From NCBI GenBank assembly GCA_029204225.1, contig CM055096.1, positions 44,685,967-44,749,966 on the forward strand: DNA of 64,000 bases, read 5' to 3'. Below the pieces are notes generated by a model. The model was not told the DNA's origin. It worked only from the letters and a program-made list of their open reading frames with translations, and searched no databases. Positions 41,182-52,318 of this stretch are shown here, piece by piece. Positions within the stretch are counted from its first letter, which is position 1, and every line of letters begins with the position of its first letter. Source of the DNA: Diphasiastrum complanatum. Taxonomy: Eukaryota; Streptophyta; Lycopodiopsida; Lycopodiales; Lycopodiaceae. The position numbers and the translations under genes are program-made.

Positions 41182-43000
41182 TCATAGCATCAAACTCTCC
41201 AAATCCATGATAGGATAGAAATCAATTGCCAACTCCTTTGAGGAGCATTCCACCAATTTGCCACCATTTTCTTGTGTTCTCTCTATGCTTGAAGATGATC
41301 TTGAGCTTGAAAGCTCCACTTCCTTGAAAATAGCTGCACCATAAGGAGAGAAATCCAAGGCCTCCATGCCTCATGATGACCATGCATATTGAGATCACAA
41401 AATGGACAAAAGTGTTGATTTCCAGGATTTTACATACTAGCTTGACTGGTCCTCAAGCTATGAACTTTTTGCATGATAGATCTAATCTTGAAATCAAATG
41501 CTATCTTGATCTTATTGAGGCTACATACTTGCTCAAGGATGTAAGTGTCATGTTTGGATGATTCACCTAATCTCAAAAGAAGTTTACAAATTGCCTCACA
41601 AAATGGAGAAACAAGATTTTTCACACTATGAGAGATTATCTCATACTTGCTCTTACAAGATTCAAGAGCATACAATTGATGACACAACCACTTACTTTTT
41701 AGATGATTTGGAATCATATCTAAGCCATCAATGACAAGAAATATGTCCATACAAGAGGCATCATATAGGACTTGTATTGTCTCACTCCAATTTTGAGATG
41801 TAGCATCTCACTAGAGCAAGATGGTACATCAAATAATCGAAGAGAAACAAAAGCGAATATGTTGAAGTAGATACCACCTGAAAATTGCCCCTCTTTTCCA
41901 TGAATTGTGAGCCACTTAGACTCGGCCTTGCCTCTTGAAGATCTCCTTGGAACCATGTGTTGAGGAGACTCCTCCTCAGGCCTTGGCAAATCTCCATCAT
42001 GCACTTGAATGTTTGGTAGATTTGAGAATTCTACCATCATCCTCTTGATTGAGATTAGATCCTCCTTGCTCCTTATATGCAAAGGAATATTGACAAAAAA
42101 TATGGATCTAAAGATCCCCAAAGTATCACCTATTACAATCTTCAAATCAAGCACCATTGATAAGAGATACCTCCAATTGAAGAAGTCACATGAAAAAGCA
42201 CCACCTTTGCTTCTACTTGATGAAACAAGATCATCTATATGAACAAGATAAGAAAATTGATGAGAATTAGAACACCTTCGCAATAGCTCTCCATCTGCTT
42301 TTACCAAAGCACCATCTTCATGAGCCTCACCATCATGGAACATGGGTTGAGATACTCCAATTGCCTTCTCCTCCTTGAGATGATCCAAGCTCCTCTTGAC
42401 CACACTTCCACAAGGATTAGATTCCAACTTGAAAAGATTCCCACTTCTAGTTCCTCTTGCTACCACATTGCCATCCCTCTTAACCAAGCAAGCATATTTT
42501 CCAAAATCAACATGGAAACCATCATCCACAAGGAATCTGTGCATTGCTTTAATTATCCCCTCGTGCTTGGTGTTGTTGATTAACTCCACTTTGATTGAAA
42601 TTCGCCCCCTGCGTTTTGATTTTCCATAGCCCTACCTCTCAATGAATCCAAGCATGTTGCAAGCCATGTCTGCTCACTATTTGTGACCCCTTATTGTGCC
42701 CCCTTGTGCATTGTCTCCTCTTCTGATAGGATATCTAGAATTCGCATATGACGATGGCAATGCATTCATCATAATACTCATCAAATCAATTTCGGACACT
42801 ATCTTCTTGACAATTCCCAAATGATCCTAATCAAGAAATGTGTGAGTGGTTCTGATTTGTCCATGCAAATTGTAAGAAACTTTTGTTTGAGAAATCACAC
42901 CCTTGTGGCATTGACCAATTCATACATTGATTATAGGATTGTCTAGCTTTGATTTGGCTTAGTAGCCAATGAATTATGCAGGATCATGTAGTCATGGACC
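41182..43000 (-). pseudogene. Internally deleted copia gag-pol relic
   Basis: Minus-strand blocks: MNALPSSYANS (gag-like, about 42750); HRFLVDDGFHVDFGKYACLV then VARGTRSGNLFKLES, the stretch before the integrase zinc finger; later VPRRSSRGKAESKWLTIHGK, the linker between integrase and RT. They are joined in one 289-codon ORF (41720-42589), so protease and most of integrase were deleted. A further ORF at 41430-41750 and one at 41182-41367 lack recognisable RT motifs. The 3' LTR is at 40735-41102. Confidence 0.6.
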
Positions 43001-43245
43001 AACATATTTATCATTCCAAGGAATTTGGTAGCTCCATGATCCCAATCACTTTGCTTCAATGTTAGCTCCTACAAATCTTCCTCATTCGGTTGACATGCAG
43101 TTTCATAAGTTCAAACACCCTCTACTAGTTCCACCTCATGGTCTCTATCATCTGGAAGATTCCATGAATAAAGGAGCCCACTACAAAAATGTTGGCCACT
43201 ATGACCATTGTGAAGGACCAGCAAATCATTGCATTCAAATATATA

Positions 43246-43941
43246 GATTTGAATTCATAATCTTAAGAAGCAAAAAGAGAACAAATTTTGACAAATATAA
43301 GGAGATTGTCTTAAGACCTCCAACAACACCACCCTTGTGGAGATGTGACTTAGTGAAGAACAATACTATCTCGATTTGAATTTGTAATCTTAAGAAGCAA
43401 AAAGAGAACAAATTTTGACAAATATAAGGAGATTGATCTCCAACAACACCACCCTTGTGGAGATGTGATCTAGTGAAGAACAAATCCATTTCTATCGCAT
43501 TCACCAATGTGTTTGCATAGTAGGGAAAATATTTTTGTATGTAAATACATAAAATGTAAATTTGTATGTTCATTTTTCATAAAGTAAAATATCTAAAAAT
43601 TGTCAAAAAATATAAGGAGATTGTCTTAAGACCTCCAACAACACCACCCTTGTGGAGATGTGATCTAGTGAAGAACAATACTATTGCACATATCTAGATT
43701 TGAATTCATAATCTTAAGAAGCAAAAAGAGAACAAATTTTGACAAATATAAGGAGATTGTCTTAAGACCTCCAACAACACCACCCTTGTGGAGATGTGAT
43801 CTAGTGAAGAACAAATCTATTTCTATCACATTCACCAATTTGTTTCATAGTAGGGAAAAGATTTTTGTATGTAAATACATAAAACGTAAATTTGTATGTT
43901 CATTTTTCATAAAGTAAAATATCTAAAAATTGTCATAAAAT
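43246..43941. repeat. Higher-order tandem repeat (A and B units)
   Basis: Unit A (GATTTGAATTCATAATCTTA ... GACCTCCAACAACACCACCC ... TGTGATCTAGTGAAGAACAA) occurs at about 43246, 43375 and 43698, with a partial copy at about 43607. Unit B (TTTCTATCGCATTCACCAAT ... GTAAATTTGTATGTTCATTT ... ATCTAAAAATTGTCA) occurs at about 43486 and 43817. The A-B block repeats with a ~331-bp period. Copies are highly alike, so the duplication is recent. Confidence 0.85.
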
Positions 43942-43989
43942 ATGACTTCCAAGACCTACTGTTTACCTATTTTTGAGGTAGGAAAACAC

Positions 43990-44400
43990 TTGTTTATTTT
44001 ATTCCTCCTGAGAGCGAGTTGTCCATATCTTCTTGCTTTCTTTGCCATAATCCTTTGGTACCTTCTCCTTTTGTCCCCATCACTGGTTTTGAGCAACCCG
44101 GCCATAAATCATGAGATCACACTAGTAGGGGTTCATTGTCCCTTTGACTTCTTGACCCTTTCGATAAACTCTCCAACGAACTCTTTGCTCTTAATACGCA
44201 CTCGTCTGAGCTATAAGAGAGGATCTTCCATGAATGTAGTGGTCTTGAAGTGCAATATAAATGCCCTTCGTACAAGTAGTCCAATCTTCTTTTTCAGCGG
44301 CCTCTAGACTGCAATACCAATCATTGGCATAATTAGTGAGGCATAGATTAAAATGCTTCCTCCGATGATTGCTCATCATTCATTCCACAAGTCTCTTAGG
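43990..44400 (-). pseudogene. Gypsy-type gag fragment
   Basis: The minus strand reads HFNLCLTNYANDWYCSLEAA, EKEDWTT and IALQDHYIHGRSS, the helical gag core of Ty3/gypsy elements. It is broken by stops soon afterwards (after AQTSAY). No LTR assigned. Confidence 0.5.
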
Positions 44401-45048
44401 TTTTTCGTACATCTAGAGAAACATGGTGGGGTCTCCTTGGCCGTTAAACTTAGGTAACTCTATCTTAGGCAAAACCTTTGTTTTGAGCCAGTAGGGCATT
44501 CCCAATGTTTGCCATGATTGGAACTACCACTGGGGGAATCGGTTGCATTGGGTCTGCAATCTCTAATACACTAGATCCAGTGGACGCTAAAAATCGCGGA
44601 GATCGGAGTCTTGTGACTCTTTTTCCTGATCGTAATTGCATTCAGATCTAGACGTGAAGGTAAGACTATTTTTGTGTTTTTCTTAATTTAAATAACCTTT
44701 CTCTTTGCCTCCTAGGTTTCATTGTCATTCTCCTTAATTCTCATAGTTGGATTTGTGAGTAGGGTTTTCCTTCCCTAATATACCTATGTTAGGTTACTAC
44801 TAACAACTATTCATTGTGTGCGAGGTTATCAATATCGTATGGCAAGTAAGCTTTAGGCTATATAGAACATTATATATGTGTTGTCTCATACTTTGACATG
44901 CAAAACAAGAATTTCGAAGACCCAAAAATTGACTCTTGTACAAAAATCTCCCAACTTTCTAGCTATGCGTATTCTATCAAACCTTCATCTATCCTCCAAA
45001 GCACTCAAGCCCTTGGGAACTCGAGCTAGTTAGGCTTGTATATAGGCT

Positions 45049-45143
45049 TGTGACACTTGTGTTAATGTAATTTGAGTGTGATCAAGTCAAAGTGTTGGCT
45101 TTGGTCAAAGGGTCCAATCAAAATTAAGAAATCCTCATGAAGG
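45049..45143 (+). mobile_element. Left piece of an older copia LTR (interrupted)
   Basis: Probable LTR start TGTGACAC at 45049 by symmetry with the TTTCACA end at 50011. It is split by insertion of the 45144-49562 element; the rest continues at 49568. The exact start is uncertain. Confidence 0.4.
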
Positions 45144-45850
45144 TGTGAAGAATTGAAAAAGATTATCTATGTTAGATATAGGGGTCTTATGTTTTTTACA
45201 TCAAGCATCTAGGTGTAGGATGTTGATAGGAATAAATTTGGCATAGATGGAAAATTATGCATTTCCACTTGTAATGCCACTATTGAGCCAAAATAGAGTA
45301 AGAGGCTAAACACGTGCCAATTAGAGTGTAGACAAGTGTAAATTAGGATTTAGAGGTGGAACCTTGTGAGGTCCAATAGGAAATTGAGGTGTGCTTGAAT
45401 ATAGTCCAATAGAATTAAGAGGTGCATGGATCAATGGTCCAATAGGATCAAGAGGTGACAAAGTATGGTCCAATCATAGTTAAGCATAGTGGTAGCTTGT
45501 GGATCTACTAGTATCATTGTACTCCTCATTTTGAAGCTAATTGATTTGGTGATTTTATGGATTTTGTGAGTTATTGGATTTCTAGCTTTCTCTCTCTACC
45601 CGAGAGCTCATGATGCTTTTTCTCTCTCTACCCAAGGAGAGCAGCTTGTTTTTACTTAGATTATTTTTTGAGTACTTCCCACACGTGTGAGGGAGAGTTG
45701 GAAGTGATTGAATGCATGTAGTACTGTGTTTTTGCCATAGAATCAAAGATAGATATTGAATCTCAATCTAGTCTTGATCTTGGTACATCTACACACCTTA
45801 GGAGATCACAAGGACATGTAGTGGACAATCCACACGTGTGAAATTCAACA
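45144..45850 (+). repeat. 5' LTR (707 bp) of nested copia element
   Basis: Starts TGTGAAGAATTG, ends GTGTGAAATTCAACA; directly followed by the primer site. Confidence 0.9.
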
Positions 45851-45867
45851 TGGTATCAGAGCCTACC
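45851..45867 (+). promoter_or_regulatory. Primer-binding site, initiator tRNA-Met type
   Basis: TGGTATCAGAGCCTACC immediately after the 5' LTR. TGGTATCAGAGC is the classic plant copia primer site complementary to initiator tRNA-Met. Confidence 0.92.
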
Positions 45868-46602
45868 TAAGGTTACCATGCATTTTGATCCATCTAAGTG
45901 AAAATTTTTCATCAATCTTGAGCTAGAAGTTGTCAAGGCCCATTTTCCTAGCTATCTTGTTCAATCCTGGATCAAAAGAGATCAAAAGGACATTGATTGG
46001 GTCTGACCTGGTATTGTACGGAATCAGGTGCTCAGACACGTGTGAGGAACATCCAATTTCAGTTTGGAAGTTCTCTCTCATGCTTGATCCATTTATCTTG
46101 CTTGATAGCTTGTTTTGAAGCTATTTTTGTCTAGTTTCTGATGCAATCAGTTTCATTCCATTTGGTTGTGCCAATCAAAAGTTAAAAGCTTTTGAAGAGG
46201 GTTAGGTAGGGCACCTAGACCTGGGTGGACACATTTGGTTTGGTCAAGAGATTGCTTGTTTGATCCAAAATCACAGTTGAATGCTTACCAATCTCATCTA
46301 TATGTGATCTAGGCACTGTTTTAAAATCTTAGCCATTTTGTTTTATGCAATATCATTGTATTTGAGTCAAATTTGGTTTCTTAGTGTATTTCACACGTGC
46401 TAAGAGTATTTGATCCTAACTTTGCCTATACTCCATCATTTGATGTGAAATAGATCGTTTTAGAGAGATTTGTGTAGCTAGTGAGAATCAATTCACAAAT
46501 AGTTGCAAGATCTTTCATAGGAGGAGATAGTACTCTATTATTGGATCCTATTGAGAGTGTGTAGCAACATTTATTGTTCATCATTTGAGTTTTCTTCACT
46601 TC

Positions 46603-48811
46603 AAATGTCTTCAATGGGTTCATCCTTGTTGGAACCAAGTGAAAGATTGACCACTTCAAATTATTCAATTTGGAAAATGAGGATGGAGTCCATCTTGATC
46701 CTTCAAGACGTGATGGACATAGTTCTTGGCCTTGAAGAAGAACCACAAGTTCTTCAAGAGGTTCAAAAATACAAAAAGAGAGCTAGGATGGCTCTCCACT
46801 ACATTAAGATGAATGTCTCTAATGAGATATTGAGGGAGATAGGTACTTGTACAACAGCCAAAGAAGCTTGGGATTGTCTGTTTTTGGATGCTTATGCTTT
46901 GTCCATATTCCCTTGGAAACAAGGAAGAAGGAAGATCCTAGTGCATGCAAAGGGATCATGGTTGGATACTCATCCACCAAGAAGGCCTATAGAGTCTTTA
47001 TACTCTCTACTTCTCAAGTTATTGAAAGTAGAGATGTTGTCTTTCATGAAGATCAACACTCATTTTTTGAAGAGGCCGAGATCAAGAAATCTATGGATGC
47101 ATCATCAATTATTGATTTTGAAGACAATCATGATGTGATGGGGTCGAGATTTGAAGAAGACTCTCCTCGGATTTTTTCACCAAGAAGATCCATGAGAGAT
47201 AGATCCGAGTCTAAGAAGCTCTCATATGTTGACAAAGGCAAACAAGTGGATCTTGATTCCACTAATTATGTTTTTTATGTCTCTCATGAAGAGCCAAAGA
47301 ATGTACAAGAGGCACTCAATACCAAGGAGTGGTATGATGCCATGAAGCAAGAGTATGATGCATTGATCACCAACAATACTTGGGAGCTTGTGGATCCTCC
47401 ATCCAACAAACATGTGATTGGTTGCAAGTGGGTATTTCGGATCATGTTCAATCATGATGGCACCATCAACAAGCATAAAGCAAGATTATGTGCCAAAGGA
47501 TTTGCTCAAATCCATGGTCTTGATTATGAGGAGACCTTTGCACCCGTTGCAAAGATGGTGACAATAAGAATTCTTATTTCTCTTGCTTGTTTTTTCAAGT
47601 GGAAGGTGTTCCAATTAGATGTATCCAATGCTTTTCTAAATGGTTATCTTGAGGAGAAGATCTATATGGAACAACCTCAAGGATTCATCAAGGATGAGTC
47701 CAAAGTGTGCTTGCTCTTCAAAAGTCTTTATGGACTCAAGCAAGCACCAAGATCATGGTATTCAAGACTTAATTCTTTTCTTATCTCACTAGGATTTACT
47801 CTTAGTGACTACGATCCTTCCATGTATCTAAATTTTGTTGATAGCAATATTGTCATTCTTCTAATTTTTGTGGAAGTTGTATCAAGCTAGTTGATGAAAC
47901 CAAGCTAGCACTTGGATGTGAGTTTAAAATGCAAGATCTAGGAGAGATGCATTATATCCTAGGCCTAGAAATTGATTTTTATGAAAATCATGTCTTTATA
48001 TGCCAATCTAGATATGCTCACTCTATGTTAAAAAAATTCCATATGGAAAATTCTAAGAGCATAGATACTCCAATGGAGCAAATTGTAAAAGATCCTAATG
48101 AAGGTGATGAAAGATCCTTTGAGGACATCACACTTTTTAGGAGTCTTGTAGGCTCCTTGATTTGGCTTACCATTACTAGGCCCGATCTAAGTTTTTGTGT
48201 GCACAAATTGAGTCAATTTATGCAAGATCCTAAGATCCATCATTGGAAGATGGCCAAGAGGATTCTAAGATATGTATCTTCATCTTGATTATGATCTACT
48301 CTATAAAAGTGAAGGTCTATCCATTATTGGCTACTCGGATTCGGACTTTGCAAGTGACAAGATGGATCGAAAGTCTATTAGTGCATACACTATCTTTCTT
48401 GGAGGCAATCTAATATCTTGGCTTTCCAAAAAGCAAGATACTATATCTCTCTCTTCATGTGAGGCCGAGTACGAAACACTCACTACAACTACCAAAGAAG
48501 TGCTTTGGATCAAGAGGTTATTATTGGAGCTAAAGTGCATCAAGGAGGATGATCTACCAATGATCAAGTGTGATAACATCTCGGCCCAAGCTCTTGCCAA
48601 TAATCCCATATTTCATGCAAGAAGCAAGCACATAGAAGTGGCACACCATTTTGTGAGAGAAAAGCTTATTGGAGGAGAAATCTATTTGGAGCATGTCAAC
48701 TCGTCCTCTTGTATTGCCGATCTACTCGCCAAGCCTTTGAGCAAAAGTGCTTTCATCAAGCATAGATCTAATCTTGGAGTTATATCAAGATCAATGCTCA
48801 AATCTTCATAG
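46603..48811 (+). pseudogene. Copia gag-pol, internally deleted and frame-shifted
   Basis: Gag opens MSSMGSSLLEPSERLTTSNY and runs to AKEAWDCL. It is then fused near 46874 to the integrase C-terminus in another frame (FGCLCFVHIP, GIMVGYSSTKKAYRVF). RT follows: NTWELVDPPSNKHVIGCKWV, DYEETFAPVAKMVTIRILIS, QLDVSNAFLNGYLEEKIYME, SLYGLKQAPRSWYSRL. The catalytic YVDD box is absent: ILLIFVEVVSS then a stop at 47888 replaces it, with a short deletion. RT resumes at 47929 (MQDLGEMHYILGLEIDF), shifts again near 48280, and RNase H ends with YSDSDFASDKMDRKSIS, SLSSCEAEYETL and [18 protein letters not shown]. It cannot be autonomous. Confidence 0.92.
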
Positions 48812-48826
48812 ATAATTTTTTAGGAG

Positions 48827-49562
48827 TGTGAAGAATTGAAAAAGATTATCTATGTTAGATATAGGGGTCTTATGTTTTTAGATCAAGCATCTAGGTATAG
48901 GATGTTGATAGGAATAAATTTGGCATAGATGGCAAATTATGCATTTCCACTTGTAATGCCACTATTGAGCCAAAATAGAGTAAGAGGCTAAACACGTGCC
49001 AATTGGAGTGTAGACAAGTGTAAATCTTTTGTTTGATGAATTCCAAGAGGTCCAATAGGATTTAGAGGTGGAACCTTGTGAGGTCCAATAGGAAATTGAG
49101 GTGTGCTTGAATATAGTCCAATAGAATTAAGAGGTGCATGGATCAATGGTCCAATAGGATCAAGAGGTGACAAAGTATGGTCCAATCATAGTTAAGCATA
49201 GTGGTAGCTCGTGGATCTACTAGTATCATTGTACTCCTCATTTTGAAGCTAATTGATTTGGTGATTTTATGGATTTTGTGAGTTATTGGATTTCTAGCTT
49301 TCTCTCTCTACCTGAGAGCTCATGATGCTTTTTCTCTCTCTACCCGAGGAGAGCAGCTTGTTTTTACTTAGATTATTTTTTGAATACTGCCCACACATGT
49401 GACTGAGAGTTGGAAGTGATTGAATGCATGTAGTAGTGTGTTTTTGCCATAGAATCAAAGATAGATCTTGAATCTCAATCTAGTCTTGATCTTGGTGCAT
49501 CTACACACCTTAGGAGATCACAAGTACATGTAGTGGACAATCCACACGTGTGAAAATCAACA
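48827..49562 (+). repeat. 3' LTR (736 bp) of nested copia element
   Basis: Matches the 5' LTR nearly throughout, except for extra bases near 49025-49060 and minor changes such as AAAATCAACA at the end. Followed by the GAAGG target duplication. Confidence 0.9.
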
Positions 49563-49567
49563 GAAGG

Positions 49568-50011
49568 GTCCAATAGAATTTCAAGATGGATGTATCACTC
49601 ATCCAATAGCATTAGAGAGGCTAGGACTAGGGGTCCAATAGAAAGTAGACATAGCTCTCCATGATATTCATATGTACTCTCATTACCAATCATAATCTAA
49701 TTGAGTTTTTGAGTCATATTGAGTGCAATCAAGTTTTGCTTGTATTTCCTTCTCTCTCCACCCGAGGACAAATTGGTCTATTCTCTCTCTAACCAAGGAG
49801 AGGAGCTTAATTTTACTTAGTTTTTCATGAAGTACTTCTCTTACATGTGAAAACACTTTGGTTATCAATCTATGCATCTATCTTTGTCTCTTTGCCTTAG
49901 ATTTTGATCTAGTTCTTGGATTTCAATCTAGTATTGATCTAAAGTGATTAAGCTTTGCTTAGGAGATCATTTACACACATTAGGGCATTCCCACACATGT
50001 GAAATTTCACA
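49568..50011 (+). mobile_element. Right piece of the older copia LTR
   Basis: Continues the LTR interrupted at 45143, with GGTCCAATAGA, CTCTCTCCACCCGAGG and CCACACATGTGAAATTTCACA at its end. TGGTATTAGAGC, a primer site with one change, follows at 50012. Confidence 0.65.
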
Positions 50012-51370
50012 TGGTATTAGAGCCTACCTAAGTGTTTGATGCTTGTTTCATCGAAAGTTTTGCAAATTTCATGAAAATCAAGATCTAGAGAGAGTGGTTT
50101 GCATCTCCCATGCCATCTCAAGCAAATTTGGATCAAAAGGGGTCATCATCATAAGGATTGAATCATTTTTTATATTGTACAAATTTTTCTGCTCAAACAC
50201 ATGTTAAGGATAGCCCAATTCAATTTGGTGGTTCTCTTCCATGTTTGATCCAAATCTAGAGCTTGATAGGTAGTTTCAAAGCTATTTGAGTCTGGTGTGT
50301 GTAGCAATTGATTTCATAGAGATTGGATCTCCCAATAAAAAGTTATAATCAATTGAATCAAGTTGGGTAGGGCACCCAACCTGGTTGGATGCTTTTACTT
50401 TTGACTCTATCATGCTTGTTTGACCAAAAATCTCAATTCTAAGCCTGTCAATCTCATTTTCTTAAGATGTAGTCATCATTTTGAGGTCATAGCCAATTTC
50501 TTTCATACAATTGGCTTGTATTTGAGGTGAATTCTTGGAGTGTTTCACACGTGACAAAGATAGCTTAATCCAAACTTAGCCCATACTTCATCAATTGATG
50601 TGAGATTGATCTAGATCAAGAGAGATTGGAAAAGCTAGTGAGGTCCATCTCACACTTCGTTGCAAGATCTTGCATAGAAGTTGGTAGTACACCATTATTG
50701 GATCCTATAGTGAGAGAGAAAGCAACATTTTCTTGTCCAATTATCACTATTACATGCATCTATGGGTTCCTATCCGATCTAGTGAAAGGCTATCTACCTC
50801 CAACTATTCTATTTGGTAGTTGAGGATGGAGTCAATTATAGCACTCCAGGATGTGATGGACATTGTACTTGGGATTGAGGAGGAGTCTCAAGTCCTTCAA
50901 GAAGTACAAAAGTATAAGAAGAGAGCTAGGATGGCTCTCCATTATATCAAAATGAATGTCTCCAATGAGATTTTGAGGGAGATTGGTGCTTGCACATCGG
51001 CCAAGGATGCCTGGGATACTCTCAAAGCAATTCATGAGGCCAAGAATACCTCAAGACTTCTCACTCTTAGAAACCAAATCTTTCAAAGTTCTCAAAAGAG
51101 TGATGAGAGTGTCACTAATTATGTGTTGAGAGTGAAAGATACTCATAGGGAGCTTGCTTGCATTGGAGGATCTATAAAATAAAGTGAGCTAGTACAAGTC
51201 ATACTTAATGGCTTGAGAGATGAGTATGAGGACCTTGTCCAATCCTATGCCATAAAGGAGGATCTACCTACTTTGGAGGCTTTGCAGGGAGTGCAAATGG
51301 ATGAAAGAATCAAGGCATGAGAACAAGCTATTAAGAATGGAGGGCTCAAGAGTGAACTGTCATCACAAAA
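50012..51370 (+). pseudogene. Older copia element: primer site, leader and gag relic
   Basis: Primer site TGGTATTAGAGCCTACC at 50012. Gag matches the younger element over MRMESI..LQDVMDIVLG, QEVQKYKKRARMALHYIKMN and NEILREIG, then extends to the UBN2-type gag stretch ARNQIFQ-like TLRNQIFQSSQKSDESVTNY and LNGLRDEYEDLVQSYA. Stops occur at 51180 and 51318. It ends abruptly near 51370 where unrelated minus-strand exons begin, so pol is absent. Confidence 0.75.
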
Positions 51371-51453
51371 CACAAGAATCAGCAAATTACAAACAATGAT
51401 AGTAGAAAAATATAAATCAGAATGAAAGGAACTATAAATGAACAAAATATTAC

Positions 51454-52142
51454 CTTTTCAGTATCTACATCCACTTGTAAATTATACCACTCAAAAAATA
51501 GCTTTGTATTGTACATGACGAACCATGCACAACTAAAAGCGTCTTTTTGTTGTACACACTGCATATATAGAACGAAAATCAGTAATATTATGATAGAAAT
51601 TTTATTTATGCTATGACGATACATTTGAATTAAAAAAGGAATACATGCATATCAGAGATACATTGAATATACCTTGAGAGATCTAATGGTTATCTCTCCA
51701 ATTGAAGTTGTCGTTGTCGGTATCTCCCAAATGACATCATGAAGTAGAGAATCAAATTCTCTATGTGTATTTGCAGCTGAGTTTAATTTTACACACAGAA
51801 AATTTGATACTCCCTCCTTATTTATCTTTACAAAAAGAATGTTCAGGCTCCAATGCCGACTGCAACAACCAAAATACAAATATCGATAAATTCATATTTA
51901 TGAAAAAATTTCTTATTAAAGCAATGAAGCATGCAACAATCCAAATTAAAGCAACAAAAACAAAAAAACAATCCTTACCTATTTTCATATGGAATCATAT
52001 AGACTTTCGCCATAGGACTGCATTCGATAAAATAGACAGCCTTCTCAAAATTGGCTTCTTTCGCCTTTACCACTCCCATGAAAAATGGTCTAACAACAAA
52101 AACTATACCATGGGAATCGAAAACTAATATTATTTTGCAAAA
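51454..52142 (-). CDS. Ulp1/C48-like cysteine protease fragment, three spliced exons
   Basis: Minus-strand exons with matching phases and GT-AG borders: 51979 up to about 52142, 51673-51859 and 51454-51558. They encode FFMGVVKAKEANFEKAVYFI and VYMIPYENS, then RHWSLNILFVKINKEG, and CVQQKDAFSCAWFVMYN. The HW...L block, the Gln before the last block and the FSCAWFV Cys sit where Ulp1/adenain-type peptidases carry His, Gln and the nucleophilic Cys; the usual Asp appears to be Asn or shifted (CVKLNSA). These proteases cleave SUMO-type substrates, and many plant DNA transposons carry a copy. N-terminal and C-terminal ends are lost: a copia LTR scrap abuts at 52146. No stop interrupts the three exons. 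Confidence 0.6.
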
Positions 52143-52145
52143 AAT

Positions 52146-52314
52146 AAGATCTACTAGTATCATCGTACTCCTCATTTGGATCTAATTGATTTTGAGATTG
52201 AGTGGATTTTGAGTGTAAGTGATTTTCTAGCTTTCTCTCTCTACCCGAGAGCTATTGATGATTTTCTCTCTCTATCCGAGGAGAGCAGCTTGTTTTTACT
52301 TAGATTACTTTTGG
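52146..52314 (+). repeat. Partial copia-family LTR
   Basis: Matches the family LTR interior from CTACTAGTATCATCGTACTC through the two CTCTCTCTACCCGAG words to GCAGCTTGTTTTTACTTAGA. It is cut at both sides and separates the protease exons from the plus-strand ORF. Confidence 0.85.
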
Positions 52315-52318
52315 CTTG

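Larger units (their letters stand above)
45144..49562 (+). mobile_element. Copia (Ty1) LTR retrotransposon with perfect 5-bp target duplication
   Basis: 5' LTR 45144-45850, primer site 45851, deleted gag-pol, purine tract TTTTTAGGAG, 3' LTR 48827-49562. GAAGG flanks both sides (45139-45143 and 49563-49567), which fixes the edges. The internal region is only about 2.98 kb because gag C-terminus, protease and most of integrase are missing. The 5' LTR lacks about 35 bp present in the 3' LTR (after GACAAGTGTAAAT). It is nested inside an older, related LTR. Confidence 0.92.

Noticed and set aside
42009-42629. Plus-strand ORFs of 77-87 codons
   Set aside because: Antisense to the copia relic at 41.7-42.6 kb.
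43942-44307. 121-codon hydrophobic plus-strand ORF resembling a membrane protein
   Set aside because: The opposite strand reads as gypsy gag (NDWYCSLEAA, IALQDHYIHGRSS), which explains the open frame.
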